Assembly (NCBI RefSeq): GCF_027497215.1
Contig: NZ_CP114904.1
Location: forward strand, 2,192,001 to 2,256,000
DNA: 64,000 nucleotides
Source: Micromonospora sp. WMMD812
Lineage (GTDB): Bacteria; Actinomycetota; Actinomycetes; Mycobacteriales; Micromonosporaceae
Direction of reading: 5' to 3'
Below are positions 7,040 through 16,653 of this stretch, piece after piece. The notes below the pieces were generated by a model, which searched no databases, was not told the DNA's origin, and saw nothing but the letters and a program-made list of their open reading frames with translations. Positions within the stretch are counted from its first letter, which is position 1. Each line of letters starts with the position of its first letter. The translations under genes were made by a program, and so were the position numbers.

Positions 7040-9586
7040 TCAGGCGCCGCGCAGGACCGCGCCGAAACGCTCGGCGGCCACGGCGACCGCCGCGTCCCGC
7101 GCGGCCACCGCCTCCTCCACCGTCAGCGTCCGGTCCGGCGCCCGGAAGGTGAGCTTGTACGCGAGCGACCTGCGCCCGGCGCCGAGCTGCTCAGAGGCGT
7201 ACACGTCGAAGAGGCGGACGTCCTCCAGCAGCTCGCCGGCGCCCTCGGCGAGAGCACGCTGCACCTGGGCGGCCGGCACCGACTCGTCCACCACCAGCGC
7301 GACGTCGATCAGCGCCGGCGGGAAGCCGGAGACGGCGGGCGCGGGCAGCACCGGCGGGGCCGGCAGCCGGTCGAGGTTCAGCTCCATGGCGCTGGTCCGC
7401 CGGGGCAGCTCCAGCGCGGCGACGACCGTCGGGTGCAACTCGCCCGCGTGCCCCACGACCGCGCCGTCGACCAGCAGCTCGGCGCAGCGCCCCGGGTGCC
7501 ACGGCGCGTACTCGGCGGCCCGGACCTCGACCCGGTCGTCGGGGACGCCGGCGGCGGCGAGCACCGTACGCCCGGCCTCGATCGCGTCCGCCCAGCCGGC
7601 CACCCGGCCCGCGCCCCACCAGCCGGACAGCTCGATCTCGCCGGTCAGCACGGCGGCGACGTGCCGGGGCTGGTCGGGCACCACCGCGTCGGCGGCGGCG
7701 AACTCGGCGTCGGTGGGCCGCCGGTCCACGCCCATGGCCGGCGGGGTGCCCGCGCCGGGCCGCGGGTGGAAGACCGCCCCGATCTCGTAGAGCGCGAGGT
7801 CGCGGTGGCCCCGACCGAGGTTGCGCCGGAGGATGCCGAGCAGCGGGCCGAGCAGCGTGGCCCGCAGCAACGGCTCCTCGTCGGAGAGCGGGTTGGCCAG
7901 CCGCACCGCCGGGCGGCGCGGGTCGTCGGCGGGCAGGCCGAGCAGGTCGGGCAGCTCGGGCGAGACGAACGGGTGGGCGAGCACCTCGACGTACCCCCGG
8001 TCGGCCAGCGACCCGGCGATCGCCCGGCGCCGCCGCTGCTGCCAGGTCAGGCCGCGGCCGGCCGGCGCCACCGGCAGCACCGACGGCACCCGGTCGTACC
8101 CGTCGAGGCGAACCACCTCCTCGACCAGGTCGGCCGGGTCGGCGAGGTCGGGCCGCCAGGACGGCGGGGTGACGGTGAGCGCCACCCCGGCCCCCGCGGC
8201 GACACCGACGGCGCCGGGGTCCTCGGCGAGCCGGTCCGCGCCCTGCGCCACCGAGCAGCCGACCTGCTCCAGCAGGGCGACCACCCGCGCCGGCGGGTAG
8301 TCGACGCCGATCCGCCGGCTCGGCAGGTCCGCCGGCAGGGTCACCGGCGTACGTGCCCGGACGTGGTCGATGTCCAGGATCTCGTCGCCCGCGACGCCGC
8401 CGCCGTACTCGGTGAGCAGCCGCACCGCCCGCTCCAGGGCGACCAGCGGCAGGGCCGGGTCGACGCCCCGCTCCCAGCGCTTCGCGGCCTCGCTGAACAG
8501 CTTGTGCCGGCGGGCGGTCCGCCCGACCATCACCGGGGCCCAGTGCGCGGCCTCGAAGAGGACGTTCGTGGTGTCGGCCACGACCTCGCTGGTCTCGCCG
8601 CCCATCACCGCCGCGAGCGAGATCGGCCCGGTGGCGTCGCAGATCACCATGTCCTCGGGCGCGAGCACCCGCTCCACACCGTCCAGAGTGGTTAGCTTCT
8701 CCCCCGGCTCGGCCCGGCGGACGACGAGGGGCCCGGCGATCCGGTCGGCGTCGAAGGCGTGCATCGGCTGGCCCAGTTCCAGCATCACGTAGTTGGTGAT
8801 GTCGACCGGCAGCGAGATGCTGCGGATGCCGGCGGTGGTGAGCCGCTGCCGCATCCACTCGGGCGACGCGGCGGCCGGGTCGACGCCCCGGACCATCCGG
8901 GCGGCGAACCGGTCGCAGCCGACGGTGTCCCGCACCTCGACCGGGTACGCCGGATCCGGCGTGGCGCCGGGTGCGGGCACCAGGCCCGGGTCGCGGAACG
9001 GCAGCCCGAACGCGTGCGACAGCTCCCGGGCCAGGCCACGCAGGCTCAGCGCGTACCCGCGGTCCGGAGTGATCTCCAGCTCGAGCACGACGTCGTCCAG
9101 GCCGACCACCGGCCGCGCGTCGTCGCCCGGCTTGGCCGGGCTCTGCGCGGGCAGCACCATGATGCCCGAGTGGTCGTCGCCGAGGCCCAGCTCCTTGGCG
9201 GAGCAGATCATGCCGTTGGAGTTGCGGCCGTAGGTCTTGCGCGCGCCGATGGCGAAGCCGCCGGGCAGCACCCCGCCGGGGAGGATGACCACCACACGAT
9301 CACCGACGGCGAAGTTGGTCGCCCCGCAGACGATCTCCTGCGGCTCGCCGGTGCCGTTCGCGGGCCCGACGTCGACCCGGACGAACCGGATCGGCTTCTT
9401 GAAGCCGGTGAGCTCCTCGATCTCGAGCACCTCGCCGACCACCAGCGACCCGGTGACGCTCTCCCGCAGGTCCACCGCGGACTCGACCTCGATGCCGAGG
9501 CCGACCAGGGCCTGCTCCAGGTCGCCGGTGGGCAGGTCGGCGGGGAGGTCGACGTACTCCCGCAGCCAACTGACAGAAACTCGCAT
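7040..9586 (-). CDS. pheT: phenylalanine--tRNA ligase beta subunit
   Basis: 848 residues, normal for bacterial PheT. The start MRVSVSWLREYVDLP is typical. Domains in order are the EMAP-like tRNA-binding domain (about 40-150), the B3/B4 editing domain (about 210-360), B5 (about 420-490), the catalytic-like core, and the C-terminal FDX-ACB anticodon-binding domain (about 755-846, SGFPPALIDVALVVDE). It forms the (alpha-beta)2 synthetase with PheS. It lies 39 bases downstream of pheS in the same operon. Confidence 0.97.
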   Translation of the reverse strand: MRVSVSWLREYVDLPADLPTGDLEQALVGLGIEVESAVDLRESVTGSLVVGEVLEIEELTGFKKPIRFVRVDVGPANGTGEPQEIVCGATNFAVGDRVVVILPGGVLPGGFAIGARKTYGRNSNGMICSAKELGLGDDHSGIMVLPAQSPAKPGDDARPVVGLDDVVLELEITPDRGYALSLRGLARELSHAFGLPFRDPGLVPAPGATPDPAYPVEVRDTVGCDRFAARMVRGVDPAAASPEWMRQRLTTAGIRSISLPVDITNYVMLELGQPMHAFDADRIAGPLVVRRAEPGEKLTTLDGVERVLAPEDMVICDATGPISLAAVMGGETSEVVADTTNVLFEAAHWAPVMVGRTARRHKLFSEAAKRWERGVDPALPLVALERAVRLLTEYGGGVAGDEILDIDHVRARTPVTLPADLPSRRIGVDYPPARVVALLEQVGCSVAQGADRLAEDPGAVGVAAGAGVALTVTPPSWRPDLADPADLVEEVVRLDGYDRVPSVLPVAPAGRGLTWQQRRRRAIAGSLADRGYVEVLAHPFVSPELPDLLGLPADDPRRPAVRLANPLSDEEPLLRATLLGPLLGILRRNLGRGHRDLALYEIGAVFHPRPGAGTPPAMGVDRRPTDAEFAAADAVVPDQPRHVAAVLTGEIELSGWWGAGRVAGWADAIEAGRTVLAAAGVPDDRVEVRAAEYAPWHPGRCAELLVDGAVVGHAGELHPTVVAALELPRRTSAMELNLDRLPAPPVLPAPAVSGFPPALIDVALVVDESVPAAQVQRALAEGAGELLEDVRLFDVYASEQLGAGRRSLAYKLTFRAPDRTLTVEEAVAARDAAVAVAAERFGAVLRGA

Positions 9587-9625
9587 GACTCAGACCACCG
9601 TCTCCGTAACTCGTACCCGCATCGC

Positions 9626-10807
<1,182 letters not shown>

Positions 10808-10918
10808 TCAGGCCCGCCGCCCGCCGACACCGGCGGGCTGGCTAAACGAACGCCGTGGCGCGTTCATCAGACGACCGTTCTCCCCTGCTGTGTTGCCGTC
10901 CACGCGACCGCGTCGCGG

Positions 10919-11716
10919 TCAGCGCTGTGCTCTCGCTGAAGCGTACAGGCAGACCGCCGCAGCCGCAGCCAGGTTGAGGCTCTCGGCGCGCCCGTGCAGC
11001 GGCACCCGGACCCGGGCGTCCGCGGCCTCGGTCACCGCCGGCGGGAGCCCGTGCGCCTCCGAGCCGAACAGCCAGGCGGTGGACGCGGCGAGCCGGCCCG
11101 CGTCGGCGAGGTCGTCGAGGTCGTCCTCGCCGTAGCCCGTGGTGGCGAACACGGTGAGACCCGCGCCGCGCAGCGCCTCGACCGCCTGGATCGGGTCCGC
11201 GGCGCGGACCACGTCGACGTGGAACAGGCTGCCGGCCGACGCCCGGACGCACTTACCGTTGTACGGGTCCACGGCGTCACCGGCGAACACCACCGCACCG
11301 GCGCCCGCCGCGTCGGCGGTGCGCAGCACGGTGCCGGCGTTGCCCGGGTCGCGGATCTCGGCGAGCACCGCGACCAGCCGGGGCCCGCCGGCGAGGGCCT
11401 GCTCCAGGGACACGTCCAGGTGCCGGCAGACGGCGACCAGCCCCTGCGGCGCGACGGTCTCGGCGAGGGCGACCAGCGCGTCGTCGGTCACCTCCGAGAT
11501 CGGCACGTCGCCCCCGGCGGCCAGGGCGGCCAGCTCGGCGTGCCGGTCCAGCGCGGCGGGCGTGCCGAACAGCTCGGTGACCACGCCAGGCCGCGCGAGG
11601 GCCTCGCGTACGGCCTGCGGGCCCTCGGCGAGGAAACGGCCGGTGGCCTCACGGTCCCGGCGGCGGTGCAGCCGGCGGGCGGCGACCACCCGCGGGGTAC
11701 GCGGAGTGAAGAGCAT
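10919..11716 (-). CDS. TrmH/SpoU-family RNA 2'-O-methyltransferase
   Basis: 265 residues. The N-terminal L30e-like substrate-binding domain (TPRVVAARRLHRRRDREATGRFLAEGPQAVREAL) precedes a SpoU catalytic domain with the three trefoil-knot motifs: EIRDPGNAGTVLRTADAAG, WLFGSEAHGLP and RVPLHGRAESLNLAAAAAVCLY. It transfers methyl from SAM to ribose 2'-OH in rRNA or tRNA. A gene of this family, often annotated as 23S rRNA methyltransferase, is conserved between rplT and pheS in actinobacteria, matching its place here. The exact target nucleotide cannot be told from sequence. Thiostrepton-resistance enzymes (TsnR) belong to the same fold, but the location argues for housekeeping. Confidence 0.88.
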   Translation of the reverse strand: MLFTPRTPRVVAARRLHRRRDREATGRFLAEGPQAVREALARPGVVTELFGTPAALDRHAELAALAAGGDVPISEVTDDALVALAETVAPQGLVAVCRHLDVSLEQALAGGPRLVAVLAEIRDPGNAGTVLRTADAAGAGAVVFAGDAVDPYNGKCVRASAGSLFHVDVVRAADPIQAVEALRGAGLTVFATTGYGEDDLDDLADAGRLAASTAWLFGSEAHGLPPAVTEAADARVRVPLHGRAESLNLAAAAAVCLYASARAQR

Positions 11717-11741
11717 CGTCTGCTTCCTACTGCCTTGCAGC

Positions 11742-11777
11742 GAGGCGCCCCCCGTCGGGGTCGACGAGGGGCGTCTC
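11742..11777 (-). terminator. stem-loop downstream of rplT
   Basis: Arms of ten bases (GAGACGCCCC and GGGGCGCCTC in the minus sense) match at nine positions around a GC-rich loop, 17 bases after the rplT stop and before the methyltransferase start. It probably terminates infC-rpmI-rplT fully or partly. Confidence 0.5.
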
Positions 11778-11793
11778 GGTCAGCCGCAGGGGA

Positions 11794-12186
11794 TCAGGCG
11801 GCCTGGGCCGCCGCGCCGCCAGTGCCCTCCGCCGCGACCGCGGCGCGGGCCAGCTCGACGATCGCCGCGAAGGCGGCGGCGTCGTTGACGGCCATGTCGG
11901 CCAGGATCTTCCGGTCGACCTCGATGCCGGCCAGGCGCAGGCCCTGGATCAGCCGGTTGTAGGTCAGCCCGTTGGCGCGGGCGCCCGCGTTGATCCGCTG
12001 GATCCAGAGCTGCCGGAAGTCGCCCTTGCGGTCGCGACGGTCCCGGTAGGCGTACTGCATCGAGTGCAGCACCTGCTCCTTGGCCTTGCGGTACAGCCGG
12101 GAGCGCTGACCGCGGTAGCCGCTCGCGGTCTCCAGCAGGGTACGGCGCTTCTTCTGGGCGTTCACAGCCCGCTTGACGCGTGCCAT
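11794..12186 (-). CDS. rplT: 50S ribosomal protein L20
   Basis: 130 residues starting [15 protein letters not shown], with the conserved basic N-terminal helix ([21 protein letters not shown]) that binds 23S rRNA and the globular C-terminal domain ([20 protein letters not shown]). It is needed early in 50S assembly. A short Ala/Gly-rich tail ([11 protein letters not shown]) extends the usual end. It is the last gene of infC-rpmI-rplT, 31 bases after rpmI. In other bacteria L20 represses its own operon through the infC leader. Confidence 0.98.
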   Translation of the reverse strand: MARVKRAVNAQKKRRTLLETASGYRGQRSRLYRKAKEQVLHSMQYAYRDRRDRKGDFRQLWIQRINAGARANGLTYNRLIQGLRLAGIEVDRKILADMAVNDAAAFAAIVELARAAVAAEGTGGAAAQAA

Positions 12187-12217
12187 CTCAACTCCTTCTT
12201 ACGTCAGGTGGCGCGCG

Positions 12218-12412
12218 TCAGCGGCCGAGCAGCTTCTTGATGCGCTTGACATCGGCCTTGGCCAGCACGACCGTGCCGGTCAGCCGACGGGTGTGGGTGG
12301 AGGCCTTCTTCTCCAGGTTGTGCCGGAGGCCGGCCTGCTGGGCAACGATCTTGCCCTTGCCGGTCACCTTGACCCGCTTGCCCATTCCCGTGTGGCTCTT
12401 CATCTTCGGCAT
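12218..12412 (-). CDS. rpmI: 50S ribosomal protein L35
   Basis: 64 residues, the normal size, beginning MPKMKSHTGMGKRVKVTG and rich in Lys/Arg as expected for L35. It sits between infC and rplT, 20 bases after infC, in the universally conserved order. Confidence 0.98.
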   Translation of the reverse strand: MPKMKSHTGMGKRVKVTGKGKIVAQQAGLRHNLEKKASTHTRRLTGTVVLAKADVKRIKKLLGR

Positions 12413-12432
12413 GTGGAACGTCTTCTCCCCTG

Positions 12433-13086
12433 TTACTGGCCGCTGGTGTCAGCGGTCGTGCCGGTCTCCCCGGCTGCTGCGGTCTCGCCGGCCTCCGGGG
12501 CGGCGGAGCCTTCCGCGGCCCGGTCCCGGGGCGCTCCGCCCCGGGTGGCCGTCGCGGCGACCGCGGCGGCCTTGGTGGCGCGGTGCGGCGCGAGCACCAT
12601 GATCATGTTGCGGCCGTCCTGCTTCGGAGCGGCCTCGACGTACCCCAGCTCCGAGATCTCCGACTCGAGCCGCCGCAGGAGCCGGTAGCCCAGCTCCGGT
12701 CGGCTCTGCTCGCGACCGCGGAACATGATCGTCACCTTGACCTTGTCGCCCGCCTTGAGGAACCGCACCACGTGACCCTTCTTGGTCTCGTAGTCGTGCG
12801 GATCGATCTTCGGCCGGAGCTTCATCTCCTTGATGACGGTCTGCTGCTGGTTACGCCGCGCTTCGCGCGCCTTCAGTGCGCTCTCGTACTTGAACTTGCC
12901 GAAGTCCATGAGCTTGCACACCGGCGGGCGCGCCATCGGCGCAACCTCGACCAGGTCCAGATCGACGTCCGCGGCCAGCTGAAGGGCGCGCTCCAGTGGG
13001 ACGATGCCCACCTGCTCACCCTCGGGGCCGACCAGTCGGACCTCACGTGCCCGGATCTGCTCGTTCACGCGTGGTTCGACGCTGAT
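12433..13086 (-). CDS. infC: translation initiation factor IF-3 (rare AUC start)
   Basis: 217 residues from an AUC codon at 13086 (reading [20 protein letters not shown]), placed four bases after GAGGAGG. No ATG or GTG occurs at the family's usual N-terminus, and the ATG-started frame at 13308 adds 74 residues of unrelated, non-coding-like sequence. IF-3 is famous for AUU/AUC starts that let it autoregulate by start-codon discrimination. N-domain (1-80), linker helix ([16 protein letters not shown]) and C-domain ([48 protein letters not shown]) are intact. A 45-residue Ala/Glu/Thr-rich acidic tail is added, as in other actinobacteria. Confidence 0.93.
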   Translation of the reverse strand: MSVEPRVNEQIRAREVRLVGPEGEQVGIVPLERALQLAADVDLDLVEVAPMARPPVCKLMDFGKFKYESALKAREARRNQQQTVIKEMKLRPKIDPHDYETKKGHVVRFLKAGDKVKVTIMFRGREQSRPELGYRLLRRLESEISELGYVEAAPKQDGRNMIMVLAPHRATKAAAVAATATRGGAPRDRAAEGSAAPEAGETAAAGETGTTADTSGQ

Positions 13087-13131
13087 GGGGCCTCCTCGAG
13101 TCGAGTGTCTTGCTGCGTGTGCCGACCCGGC

Positions 13132-13187
13132 GGCTCCCCGGTGGGAGCCGGCCCGGAAAGCAGAAGGCCCCGGCGCATGCCAGGGCC
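13132..13187 (-). promoter_or_regulatory. structured infC leader with a terminator-like attenuator hairpin
   Basis: In the minus-strand RNA, GGCCCUGGC-AUGC-GCCGGGGCC (13187-13166) folds into a nine-pair stem including one U-G pair, and is followed by UUCUGCUUU, as in an intrinsic terminator. The complementary strand would have a C-A mismatch, so the structure favours the infC direction. A second stem, GGCTCCC/GGGAGCC (13132-13149), lies between it and the infC start. The layout resembles IF3/L20 operon leaders, though I cannot assign it to a known RNA family. Confidence 0.5.
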
Positions 13188-13267
13188 CGCTCGACCGGTC
13201 GGCACGATCACATGATCGCGCATCCGGTGCCGGGACATGCCCGGAACCGGGGACCGGACCCGGCCAC

Positions 13268-13321
13268 CTAGGCGGCGACTCGGGTGGGAGCAGGCGCTCC
13301 ACTTTCATGGCTGTCGGTCAT
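13268..13321 (-). CDS. possible 17-aa leader peptide upstream of infC
   Basis: The frame reads [17 protein letters not shown] then stop, about 180 bases before infC and upstream of the attenuator hairpin. The Shine-Dalgarno is weak and codon signal is too short to test. It may be chance. Confidence 0.2.
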   Translation of the reverse strand: MTDSHESGAPAPTRVAA

Positions 13322-13463
13322 GTGGGACGTGCCCGCAGGTAAAGACAGCCTGGTCGACTCCACAACATTACACCCTCGGCCAACCCACCCCCAAACCGGG
13401 CAGGCCGTGATCGGCTGGCCGTGATCCGCACACCCCCGGCGTTGACCTGCGCATCGCCCGGCC

Positions 13464-13531
13464 CCCGGCACCGGCACCGGCACCGGCACTCCGGCACCGG
13501 CACCGGCCCCGGCCCCGGCCCCGGCCCGGCC
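13464..13531. repeat. imperfect tandem hexamers (CGGCAC)n and (CGGCCC)n
   Basis: About eleven near-tandem six-base units, first CCGGCA-type then CCCCGG-type, form a low-complexity block in the 526-base gap between infC's leader region and the PH-like gene. The block abuts the large palindrome that starts at 13532. The rest of 13322-13734 shows no gene. Confidence 0.7.
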
Positions 13532-13609
13532 ATGATCCGCACAACATCAGGGAAGTTGCTGCCTCCACTCGCGCCGAGGCAGCAACTTCGGTGATGTTGC
13601 GCGGATCAT
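13532..13609. repeat. large palindromic element, 34-bp arms with 10-nt loop (REP/MITE-like)
   Basis: Arms 13532-13565 and 13576-13609 match at 31 of 34 positions; the conserved cores are ATGATCCGC, CAACATCA and GAAGTTGCTGCCTC. It encodes nothing. Symmetry this long, with compensatory-looking differences and no T-run, resembles dispersed palindromic repeats of actinomycete genomes rather than an ordinary terminator, although it could also end transcripts from the PH-like gene. Echoes of TGATCCGCAC occur nearby at about 13421. Confidence 0.75.
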
Positions 13610-13734
13610 CGCCGGCCGGAGTATGCGATGCGGACGGGACGGGGTGGCTGGCGCGGCGCAGTGCGGAGCGACACGGGACGGGCCGGCGGGAGGTGCATGG
13701 CGGCGCGGGGCGACCGCGGGTGCGGGGTCGCGGG

Positions 13735-14208
13735 TCAGCGGTCGGTCGTGGTGCCGCTGAGCCGGGCCTGGTGTGCCTGGTGCAGGCGGCGCAGGGCGCG
13801 GACCCCGTCGACCGCCAGCTCCTTGTCGGCGGCCTGGAGGGCGACGATCGGCATCAGGTCGTCGTCGTGCAGCTCCAGGCTGGCCCAGGGAGCGCCCCGG
13901 TCGAAGCGGATCCCCCGGACGACCTCCCACGGCAGCTCGTACGAGCTGATCACGTTGCGCACCCGAATGCCGCGCGCGTCCGCCTCCACCCGTGGCCGGG
14001 TGAAGAGCAGGAAGGCCAGCGCGCCGAAGACGCCGAGGCCGACCATGGCGATCTGGTCACCGCGTTGGAACGTGCCGTAGCCGTCGCCGGTCGGGCCGGT
14101 CAACGAGGTGGCGACCAGACTGAACACCACCAGCAGGACGGCCGCCGAGGCCCAGCAGACCAGCCGGATGCGACGCGGCCGGAGGCGGATCAGCTCGGTT
14201 TCGCTCAC
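13735..14208 (-). CDS. small membrane protein with PH-like domain (bPH6-type)
   Basis: 157 residues from GTG at 14208, behind GGTGGG. Two transmembrane segments (VCWASAAVLLVVFSLVATSL, and IAMVGLGVFGALAFLLFT) are followed by a bacterial PH-like domain (VEADARGIRVRNVISSYELPWEVVRGIRFDRGAPWASLEL). Proteins of this architecture are common and uncharacterised in actinobacteria. It is downstream of the DMT transporter in the rib-his gene string, with a 191-base repeat-containing gap between them. The longer frame to 14319 consists of repeat-derived Arg-rich sequence and is rejected. Confidence 0.75.
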   Translation of the reverse strand: MSETELIRLRPRRIRLVCWASAAVLLVVFSLVATSLTGPTGDGYGTFQRGDQIAMVGLGVFGALAFLLFTRPRVEADARGIRVRNVISSYELPWEVVRGIRFDRGAPWASLELHDDDLMPIVALQAADKELAVDGVRALRRLHQAHQARLSGTTTDR

Positions 14209-14248
14209 CCCACCAGTCTGCCACCCCCCTCCGGCGAGGGCTCCGCCG

Positions 14249-14410
14249 CCACGCTGCCGACGCCACCGCCGGGAAGGCCCGACCCCACGCCGCCGACGCC
14301 ACCGTCGGGGTGACCCCACACGGCCGATGTCACCGCCAGGGACGGCGACGCCACGCTGCCGACGTCACCGCCGGAAAGGCCGACGCCATGCCGCCGACGT
14401 CAGCGGCGTG
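14249..14410. repeat. five imperfect tandem repeats of about 31-36 bp
   Basis: Units start with CCACGCTGCCGACG-like sequence at 14249, 14285, 14316, 14351 and 14386. Each has a second block CACCGCCGGGAAGG-like or a variant. They lie between the PH-like gene and the 3' end of the DMT transporter, the last unit running into the transporter stop region. The unit length is not a multiple of three, so it is not a coding repeat. Confidence 0.65.
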
Positions 14411-15458
14411 GACGGCGTCCGGCAACGACGACCGCGCCCAGGGTCAACGCCGCGCCGGCGAGCACCGCGGGCCGGGCACCGGGACCACCGGGCAGGAGTA
14501 CGTCCAGCAGCAGCGCCCCGCCCAGCTGGCCGGCCACCAGGGCCAGCCCGGTGCGCAGCACCCCCGCGGACCGGACGCCGACGACCAGGCCGGCCACGAT
14601 GCCGACCCCGAGCAGCCCACCGGTGTAGAGGTACCAGGCGTCGGGCCAGGTCGGGGCGGGGCCGGTGAGCGCGCCCGCGACCACCGCGACGAGCACGACC
14701 GCCGGGGTGCTGACCGCGAAGTTGACCGCCACCCCGGCCGCAGCGGAGCTGACCGCCGAGACCCGGCCGTTCAGCGCGGACTGCAGGGCCACCGCGAGGC
14801 CGCCGACGACCGCGAGCAGGATGGGGACGACGGCCAGCTCACCGACCGGTCGCCCGAGCTGCGCCAGCGTCACCGCCGCCACGCCCAGCAGCGCGCCGGC
14901 GATCCGGGGGCCGGTGAGCGCGAGCCGGCCGACCGGGGCGAGCCCACCCCGGTCCACGGCCAGCCCGCCCAAGCTCCCGCCCGCCACCTGGCTGATGGTG
15001 AAGACCGCGACCCCGAGCACCGGCACCAGGTACGCGCCGAGCACCACGATCACCGCCCCGCCCAACCCGCCGAGGTAGCTCCACCAGGGCAGCCGGGCCC
15101 GGCGCAACGCGGTGAGCCCGGCGCGCATCGACGGCAGCGCGGCCAGCCCGAGGAGGACCAGCAGGGTCCCGCCCAGGTTGTTCACCACCCCGGCCAGGCT
15201 CGCCTGCCCGACTCGCGCGCCCAACTCGCCGTTGGCCGCGCCCTGCGCCGCCGACGCAACCCCGGCCACGGTGACCAGGGTGAGCGCCACCCAGCCCGGC
15301 AGCGGCCCGCGCCCCGACCGCGACGCGGCGACGGCGGCCTCCGACACCGGGACGGCGGCGTCCGACGCCGTGGCCGCCTCGGGACGCGGCGCCGGGACGG
15401 CCGCCGGGTGGGGCGTCGCCGCGCCGGGTGCCGTCGGCTCCGGCCGCGGCGCCGTCAC
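14400..15458 (-). CDS. DMT-superfamily transporter, DUF606/YdcZ type (two repeats fused)
   Basis: 352 residues. A 50-residue Pro/Ala-rich cytoplasmic leader is followed by ten hydrophobic segments in two halves, each like one DUF606 (YdcZ) unit: GWVALTLVTVAGVASAAQGAANGELGARVGQASLAGVVNNLGGTLL, repeated as VVPILLAVVGGLAVALQSALNGRVSAVSSAAAGVAVNFAVS. Many bacteria carry single-unit DUF606 proteins; here they are fused. The substrate is unknown. The GTG at 15458 overlaps the hisG stop (GTGA), so translation is coupled to hisG. Confidence 0.8.
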   Translation of the reverse strand: MTAPRPEPTAPGAATPHPAAVPAPRPEAATASDAAVPVSEAAVAASRSGRGPLPGWVALTLVTVAGVASAAQGAANGELGARVGQASLAGVVNNLGGTLLVLLGLAALPSMRAGLTALRRARLPWWSYLGGLGGAVIVVLGAYLVPVLGVAVFTISQVAGGSLGGLAVDRGGLAPVGRLALTGPRIAGALLGVAAVTLAQLGRPVGELAVVPILLAVVGGLAVALQSALNGRVSAVSSAAAGVAVNFAVSTPAVVLVAVVAGALTGPAPTWPDAWYLYTGGLLGVGIVAGLVVGVRSAGVLRTGLALVAGQLGGALLLDVLLPGGPGARPAVLAGAALTLGAVVVAGRRPRR

Positions 15459-16300
15459 AGCCGGCAGGCGTGGATGTTGGTGACCAGGATCGCGCGGGCG
15501 CCCAGTTCGTAGAGTTCGTCCATGATCCGGTGGACGTCGTCGCGGAGCACCATGGCCTGGACGGCGACCCAGCCCTCCCGGTGCAGCGGCGACACGGTGG
15601 GCGACTCGATGCCCGGGGTGAGCGAGCTGGCCCGGTCCAGCAGGCCGGCCGGCACGTCGTAGGCGAGCATCACGTAGCGGCGGGCGACCAGCACCCCGTG
15701 CAGGCGGCGCAGCAGCTGCTCGGCCTGCGGGTGCGCCGCCGCCCCGGCGCGCCGGACCAGCACCGCCGACGAGCGCAGCAACGGTTCGCCGAAGACGACC
15801 AGCCCCGCCTGGCGCAGGGTGGCGCCGGTCTCCACGACGTCGGCGACCACATCGGCGACGCCGAGCCGGACGGCGTTCTCCACCGCCCCGTCCAGGCGGA
15901 TCACGTCGGCCTTGACGCCCAGGTCGGCGAGGTGCCGCTCGACGAGGCCCGGGTACGCGGTGGCGATCCGGTGCCCGCCCAGCTCCTGCACCGAGTCGAT
16001 GTCGTCGGGCCGGGCGGCGAAGCGGAAGGTGGCCCGACCGAAGGCGAGGTCGACCACCTCCTCGGCCGAGGCGGCCGAGTCGATCAGCAGGTCCCGGCCC
16101 GTGATGCCCAGGTCCAGGTCACCGGAGCCGACGTAGGTGGCGATGTCCTTCGGGCGGAGGTAGAAGAATTCGACGTCGTTGGGCTCGTCCCGGCAGACCA
16201 GGTCCTTCGGGTCGGTGCGCTGGCGGTAGCCCGCCTCGCGCAGCATCTGGGCGGCCGGCTCGGCCAGGGTGCCCTTGTTGGGGATGGCGACACGCAGCAT
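15455..16300 (-). CDS. hisG: ATP phosphoribosyltransferase, long form
   Basis: 281 residues. It condenses ATP and PRPP, the first step of histidine synthesis. The catalytic domains I and II begin MLRVAIPNKGTLAEPA and include YVGSGDLDLGITGRDLL. The PRPP loop ADVVADVVETGATLRQAGL is present. A C-terminal ACT-like regulatory domain (about 210-281, ending SPLHREGWVAVQAMVLRDDVHRIMDELYELGARAILVTNIHACRL) marks the long, histidine-inhibited HisG-L form that needs no HisZ. It follows hisE by 46 bases. Confidence 0.96.
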   Translation of the reverse strand: MLRVAIPNKGTLAEPAAQMLREAGYRQRTDPKDLVCRDEPNDVEFFYLRPKDIATYVGSGDLDLGITGRDLLIDSAASAEEVVDLAFGRATFRFAARPDDIDSVQELGGHRIATAYPGLVERHLADLGVKADVIRLDGAVENAVRLGVADVVADVVETGATLRQAGLVVFGEPLLRSSAVLVRRAGAAAHPQAEQLLRRLHGVLVARRYVMLAYDVPAGLLDRASSLTPGIESPTVSPLHREGWVAVQAMVLRDDVHRIMDELYELGARAILVTNIHACRL

Positions 16301-16346
16301 GACGGAGTGCTCCTTGCAGTCGATTCAGGTCAACGACGGGGCGCAC

Positions 16347-16610
16347 TCACAGATGTCGGTAGACGTCCTTCAGCTCGAGACCGGTGGCGAGCATCAGCAC
16401 CTGGGTCTGGTAGAGCAGCTGCGAGATCTCCTCGGCGGCCCGCTCCCGGCCCTCGTGCTCGGCGGCCATCCACGACTCGGCCGCCTCCTCGACGACCTTC
16501 TTGCCGATGAAGTGCACGCCCCGCTCGAGCGCGGCGACCGTGCCCGAGCCGGGAGCGCCGGCGGCGGCCTTGGCCTGCAGCTCGGCGAACAACTCCTCGA
16601 ACGTCTTCAC
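16347..16610 (-). CDS. hisE: phosphoribosyl-ATP pyrophosphatase
   Basis: 87 residues from GTG at 16610, the standard size of stand-alone actinobacterial HisE. The MazG-like all-alpha fold is shown by [13 protein letters not shown] and the metal-binding helix [34 protein letters not shown]. It hydrolyses PR-ATP to PR-AMP, step two of histidine synthesis, directly before hisG. It lies downstream of the riboflavin operon with no obvious terminator between. Confidence 0.96.
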   Translation of the reverse strand: MKTFEELFAELQAKAAAGAPGSGTVAALERGVHFIGKKVVEEAAESWMAAEHEGRERAAEEISQLLYQTQVLMLATGLELKDVYRHL

Positions 16611-16653
16611 GCCCCGATTCTTCCAGCCGCCCCGCCGGCCCGGACGCGCCGGG

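Noticed and set aside
13087..13308. N-terminal extension of infC to an ATG at 13308
   Set aside because: The extra 74 residues do not resemble IF-3, cover the structured leader, and the AUC start has an ideal ribosome site.
13464..13609. CRISPR array
   Set aside because: Hexamer tandems and a single palindrome have no regular repeat-spacer pattern and no cas genes are nearby.
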